A DNA stretch of 64,000 bases from Atrina japonica (taxonomy: Eukaryota; Mollusca; Bivalvia; Pterioida; Pinnidae), in contig BROG01000045.1 in assembly GCA_030159075.1 (NCBI GenBank), positions 574,501 through 638,500 of the forward strand, written 5' to 3'. Below, piece after piece: positions 59,864-64,000 of this stretch. Below the pieces are notes generated by a model. It had not been told where the DNA came from, ran no database searches, and saw only the letters and a list, made by a program, of their open reading frames with translations. Both the position numbers and the translations under genes were made by a program. The first letter of the stretch is position 1; every line of letters begins with the position of its first letter.

Positions 59864-61335
59864 ACTTGTACCTAAGATAAGACAGCAGACAAGGGCATTA
59901 CATGTATCTAAGTAAAGACAGGAGACAAGGACATTGCTTGTATCCAAGATAGGATAGCTCACAAGGGAATTACTTGTAGCAAAGGTTAGTAGAAAAGGTC
60001 ATTACTTGTACCCAAGATAAGACACTGACACAAGGTCATTACTTGTACATGAAATAAGATAGCAGACACAAGGGCATTACTTGTACCAAAGATAAGATAG
60101 CAGACAAGGGCATTACCTGTATCTAAAATGACACCACAGACAAGGGCATTACTTGTACCCTAGATAAGACAGCATATATCACAGTCCTAGACAAGTTCAC
60201 AGTAATATGGTAAACAAAGGTAAATATAAACTTGTACCTAAGATAAGATGGTAGACATGGGCATTACTTGTACTTAAGTAAAGATAGCAAACAAGGGCAT
60301 TACTTGTACCTAAGTAAAGATAGCAGAAAAGGGCATTACTTGTATCCAAGACAAGATAGCAGACAAGAGCATTAATTGTATCCAAGATAAGATAGCAGAC
60401 AAGGGCATTAATTGTACTAAAACAAGATAGCAGACAAGGGCATTACTTGTACTAAAAACAAGATAGCAGACAAGGGCATTAATTGTATCCAAGATAAGAT
60501 AGCAGACAAGGGCATTAATTGTATCCAAGATAAGATAGCAGACAAGGGCATTAATTGTATCCAAGATAAGATAGCAGACAAGGGCATTAATTGTACTAAA
60601 ACAAGATAGCAGACAAGGGCATTACTTGTACTAAAAACAAGATAGCAGACAAGGGCATTAATTGTATCCAAGATAAGATAGCAGACAAGGGCATTAATTG
60701 TAACTAAGATAAGATAGCAGACAAGAGCATTACTTGTACTAAAAACAAGATAGCAGACAAGAGCATTACTTTTATCCAAGATAAAATGGCAGACAAGGGC
60801 ATTACTTGTACCCAAGCAAAAGTAGGGTATTACCTGTATCCAAAATTAGACAGCGGACAAGGGCATTACCTGTATACAAGATAAATCAGCAGACAAGGGT
60901 ATTACTTGTACCCTAAATTAGATAGCAAACAAGGGCATTATTTGTATCAAAATAAGATAGCAGACATGGGAATTACTTGTACCAAAGATAAGATAGCAGA
61001 CAAGGGCATTACTTGTACCGAAGATATAACAGCACACAATGGCATTACTTGTACCAAAAATAAGATAGCGGAAAGGGCATTACTTGTACCCAAGATAAAA
61101 CAGCAGATAAGGGCGTTACTTGTACCTAAGATATAATAGCATTACTTGTACCAAAAATAAGATAGCGGACAAGGGCATTACTTGTACCCAAGATAAACCA
61201 GCAAAGAAGGGAATTACTTGTACCTACAATATAATAGCACACAATGGCATTACTTGTACCAAAAATAAGATAGCAGACAAGGGCATTACTTGTACCCAAG
61301 ATAAAACAGCAGACAAGGGCATTTATTGTATCACA
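59864..61335. repeat. 36-bp minisatellite, about 38 copies
   Basis: Unit ccaagataagatagcagaca then agggcattacttgtac. Central copies (60330-60760) are nearly identical; the edges are diverged, with deletions. Because 36 is a multiple of three, minus-strand frames read a 12-residue repeat (NALVCYLILDTI) for up to 132 residues. These are by-products, not a protein gene. Confidence 0.97.
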
Positions 61336-62360
61336 TCAAAATTTTTAAACAGGGTAAGAATGTTAAGTATCTAATTCCAGTATTAGGGATTTTCTCTCCT
61401 GTTTTCTTGCTAACGCCAGCCAAATGATCTCCCAAAGCCTAGGGTCAATCAGGTAAGTGGAGACACACATATTCATTTCTCTGTCCTAACAAAAAAATAA
61501 TCAACAAACTATAATAAAATGCTTTTTTAGAATTTTCCTTCATAAAATACCAGAGCAGGAATGCTAAAATTTAACTTTATAAACTGTTGGTTTGTGAGAT
61601 GAAGAAAATAAAACTGATGAACCACAAGTTTTCTGATATTCCTTAATTACACTTCCACAATAATTAAATGAGATATCTGCATAATTTATATTTACATAAT
61701 TCACAAAAATTACCTAAACAACTCAAAGAATGGGAGGGATTGTTCTCTAAAGAAAAATGCATTCCATTTACATTGGATTTGTATCAGGGAATAAATGAGA
61801 GCCATTACTTTCATCATGGCTACAGCTTCTTTCTCAAAGAAATTTATTGATGTCTAACCGCTATACTGAAGTAATTATAAAAATTATGTTACCCTAATTA
61901 GTTGTTAATATTTAATATATGTATGTGAAGATTTAAAAAACTTGGAAGTATTAAAAACCTAAATTGTAAGTAAAACAAGATATGATTGTGTAACACAAAT
62001 GCTCCTAATGTAGCATCTATCAGTAATATTGAGCTGAAATGCACAAAACAGATTTCTTACTGACTCAAGTTATTTCATTTTTGTCCAGACTTTTATTTAA
62101 TTTGGGGGCAATTATCATGATAAATCAGATAGAGATATGTCAAAATTTATGAACCACCTCATTATTCTTAATTTTGATAAATAAAATAAAATATAGACCA
62201 TGTTTTGTTTGCTTTTATATATTCTCCTTCCAGAGATAACTTATCCTCACCTTGTGACACACCTTTACTCATTTTGAAATTTGCAAACCTTTGTCAATCT
62301 CACATTATTCCTGTGTTTATACATTTACACCATTAACAACAATGATTTTCCACCCTATCA
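61336..62360. other. Unrecognised sequence
   Basis: AT-rich; a diverged start of the 22122-type repeat is at 61975. No gene seen. Confidence 0.5.
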
Positions 62361-62369
62361 TACGAGGTC

Positions 62370-62580
62370 AAAATAAGGCCCCATTCCCAATGCAAAAACA
62401 ATGCATTTTTCCCAATTTGCAGTTGAAATTTCCCAATTGAAGTCAAATGACAATGAAGATATTCTTGTATTTTCATAGTTCTGTGTATTTTTAGATTTCC
62501 CAGTTTCAATAAAATGTTGCTAAAATTCCCAATTCAATAGGCCCAGGCCCCATTCTCAAAAGAGTGTGGAAAATCTCTTA
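62370..62580. repeat. Dispersed repeat (cccaattg type), uninterrupted copy
   Basis: Same segments as 5383-5790 in the same order but without the MITE; attcttgtattttcatag at 62461 is the unoccupied site. Confidence 0.85.
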
Positions 62581-63346
62581 ATAAGGAATTCATCTTCAAA
62601 GAAACACTTGTCTATCTATTTTGAATGTTTCTCTTTAGTTAAGTAGAAATAGCAAATTCACATACATGCTTTTTTCCATGTGAATGCATTACAAAAGTTG
62701 GCCAAAAATACATGGTTTTTGACAGAGATTCAACAATCACAACTTTTTTCATTATGTTTTCTCAAGATCAATACTCTGATATATCACTGGTGACTGGATA
62801 TTTCAGATGCTTAAAATCTTTTACTGAAAAACAATTACATACCATACCATATCATGGATGTTCAAATAAGTAGGTTTGCAGATAACTACTCTGCAGAACA
62901 AGTGAAAATTTTTACCCCTATTTTATATGAAAGCAGTGCTCTACAATGTGACCAAATCACTAGCAAATGCGACCATTTTTTAGGTTTTGGCGAGTGTTTA
63001 TCCTCATTCAGTCGCCACATTGCGACCATTTTTTCCCCCGAGCTGGAAATAAAAAGTTTGTCCGTTTTCACTGTGAAATTACATTATCGAAATCATGGTC
63101 TGTTAAGCGATATACAATAACCAATTTGGTTATTCAGTTTTCATAAACTAGAGCATCTAACTCACATGGATTACTGTATAAAAACATGTTATATTGCTCT
63201 CATGTTTTCGACTTGAAATTTTTCTAACAGCACATGATGACATTTTCTTTTCTTGTTCGATTTCAATAGAAGCATCATTAGACGCTACTAAATTTAAACG
63301 ATCTTGGTTAAAGGAATACCTGAACCGAGTTATGGCTAGTGTTTGA

Positions 63347-63429
63347 CTAGGCCGAACTTTCTGCCTCGATTTCCATTTTAATTCAAGTGATTTTTAAGTG
63401 GTAAAATCAGGGCAGAAAGTTCGGCCTAG
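63347..63429. repeat. Hairpin 1, perfect 19-bp arms
   Basis: ctaggccgaactttctgcc at 63347-63365 and its exact reverse complement at 63411-63429. The 12-bp phrase ctagtgtttgac/ctagtgttcgac sits beside each arm as a direct repeat. Confidence 0.95.
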
Positions 63430-63461
63430 TGTTCGACGAGGAGGGCAGGCAGACCACAGCC

Positions 63462-63545
63462 TAATCCCTTTGGGGATTCTGTCGTGGCCGTTTTATCATG
63501 GGGCAACACAATAAAACGGCCGCGACAGAATCCCCAAAGGGATTA
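63462..63545. repeat. Hairpin 2, 35-bp arms, 14-bp loop
   Basis: Left taatccctttggggattctg then tcgtggccgttttat; right arm 63511-63545 is its reverse complement with one mismatch. Much more GC-rich than the neighbourhood. Confidence 0.96.
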
Positions 63546-63586
63546 ACCACAGTTGGAAGTAGAAATTTTATCTGTAAATTAAAATA

Positions 63587-63680
63587 GAGAGTCAAACACC
63601 CGATTGTCGGACAAACACCTATAAACTAAAGACCTTTATAGGTGTTTGTCTGACGATCTGGTCACAGGTGTTTGACTCTA
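63587..63680. repeat. Hairpin 3, interrupted stem
   Basis: gacaaacacctataaa (63610-63625) pairs with 63635-63650; the outer gagtcaaacacc (63588) pairs with ggtgtttgactc (63668), with a bulge on the right arm. Confidence 0.93.
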
Positions 63681-64000
63681 GATTTTAACTTATAGACAAA
63701 ATTTACAATTCTTGTGGGCAGACTCTGTTTTGTAAATTCTGTCGAAAAGAAACCGGCGTTAAAAAATTTAAAAACAAAGTTTAAAGTTGCCTCAATATAA
63801 GAGCAAAAATATGAAAAATATAAGCATATAAACACTCTTGGATTGAGAAAAAAATGCACAAAAAGGTCAACATGCAGTTAATAACCTTGTTTTAAATGGA
63901 TTGAAACAATAAAATGTTATATATTGGCGAGTAAAAGTTCCTGGCTGGCTAAAAAAAATTCTGGTTCACTGGCCAAATGATGAGTGATTTTGTTTAGTGT

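Larger units (their letters stand above)
62850..63910. repeat. Dispersed repeat, copy 2 of 2, with an inserted hairpin block
   Basis: Collinear with 44107-44635 on both sides of a block at about 63340-63705 that is absent from copy 1. The left part adds two gcgaccattttttaggt-like boxes (62970, 63020). Minus-strand frames (61 and 65 residues) give no recognised domain. Confidence 0.85.

Noticed and set aside
59864..61335. Possible CRISPR-like array of ~36-bp repeats
   Set aside because: The repeats are directly tandem with no unique spacers, and the setting is an animal intron or intergenic region.
62854..63120. 88-residue frame, and the 61-residue frame opposite it
   Set aside because: Both lie in the dispersed repeat shared with 44107-44635; no domain recognised and no start or splice context.

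Overview
This is a stretch of animal nuclear DNA, AT-rich and crowded with simple repeats, minisatellites, short inverted-repeat transposons and tRNA-like SINEs. It has no operons or other prokaryotic features. The protein-coding content and the repeat style suggest a lophotrochozoan, most likely a bivalve mollusc; that assignment is an inference.

One gene can be supported. It is on the minus strand and is the invertebrate orthologue of the type II diacylglycerol kinases (delta/eta group). Twenty-two exons between 34260 and 1911 were placed by their splice sites and by reading-frame continuity. Together they make 2565 nt (855 codons) with no frame break. In order they encode the end of the PH domain, two C1 zinc fingers, the split catalytic domain (the GGDG and GTGND motifs, then a roughly 320-residue linker, then the accessory domain), and a stop short of the C-terminal coiled coil and SAM domain. 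Both gene ends are missing: the SAM end lies below position 1, and the exons for the N-terminus and most of the PH domain were not found up to 64000. Every intron uses GT-AG except one, which is GC-AG. A possible 18-nt in-frame microexon lies just upstream of the PH exon.

Layout (the gene runs right to left). 1-1910: intron filled by a 56-bp tandem array that appears to be an expansion of the neighbouring exon/donor junction. 1911-6569: accessory-domain exons with short introns holding a TAG/GTA trinucleotide run, a SINE and TA-flanked MITEs. 6570-13230: two long introns around a linker exon, with a foldback, a degenerate minisatellite and a dispersed ~180-bp repeat. 13231-25161: dense exons for linker, catalytic core and C1 domains, with nested SINEs, MITEs and GA tracts. 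25162-34260: large introns with a 400-bp hAT element and a MITE that carries an internal 33-bp array. 34261-64000: no recognisable exon; probably a long 5' intron or upstream sequence, with several minisatellites, piggyBac-like and pogo-like short elements, and two copies of an unnamed dispersed repeat, one of them broken by a cluster of hairpins.

The most unusual items are the splice-donor-derived satellite at 422-1900, the hairpin cluster at 63347-63680, the MITE insertion whose empty target is preserved elsewhere in the window, and the candidate microexon.
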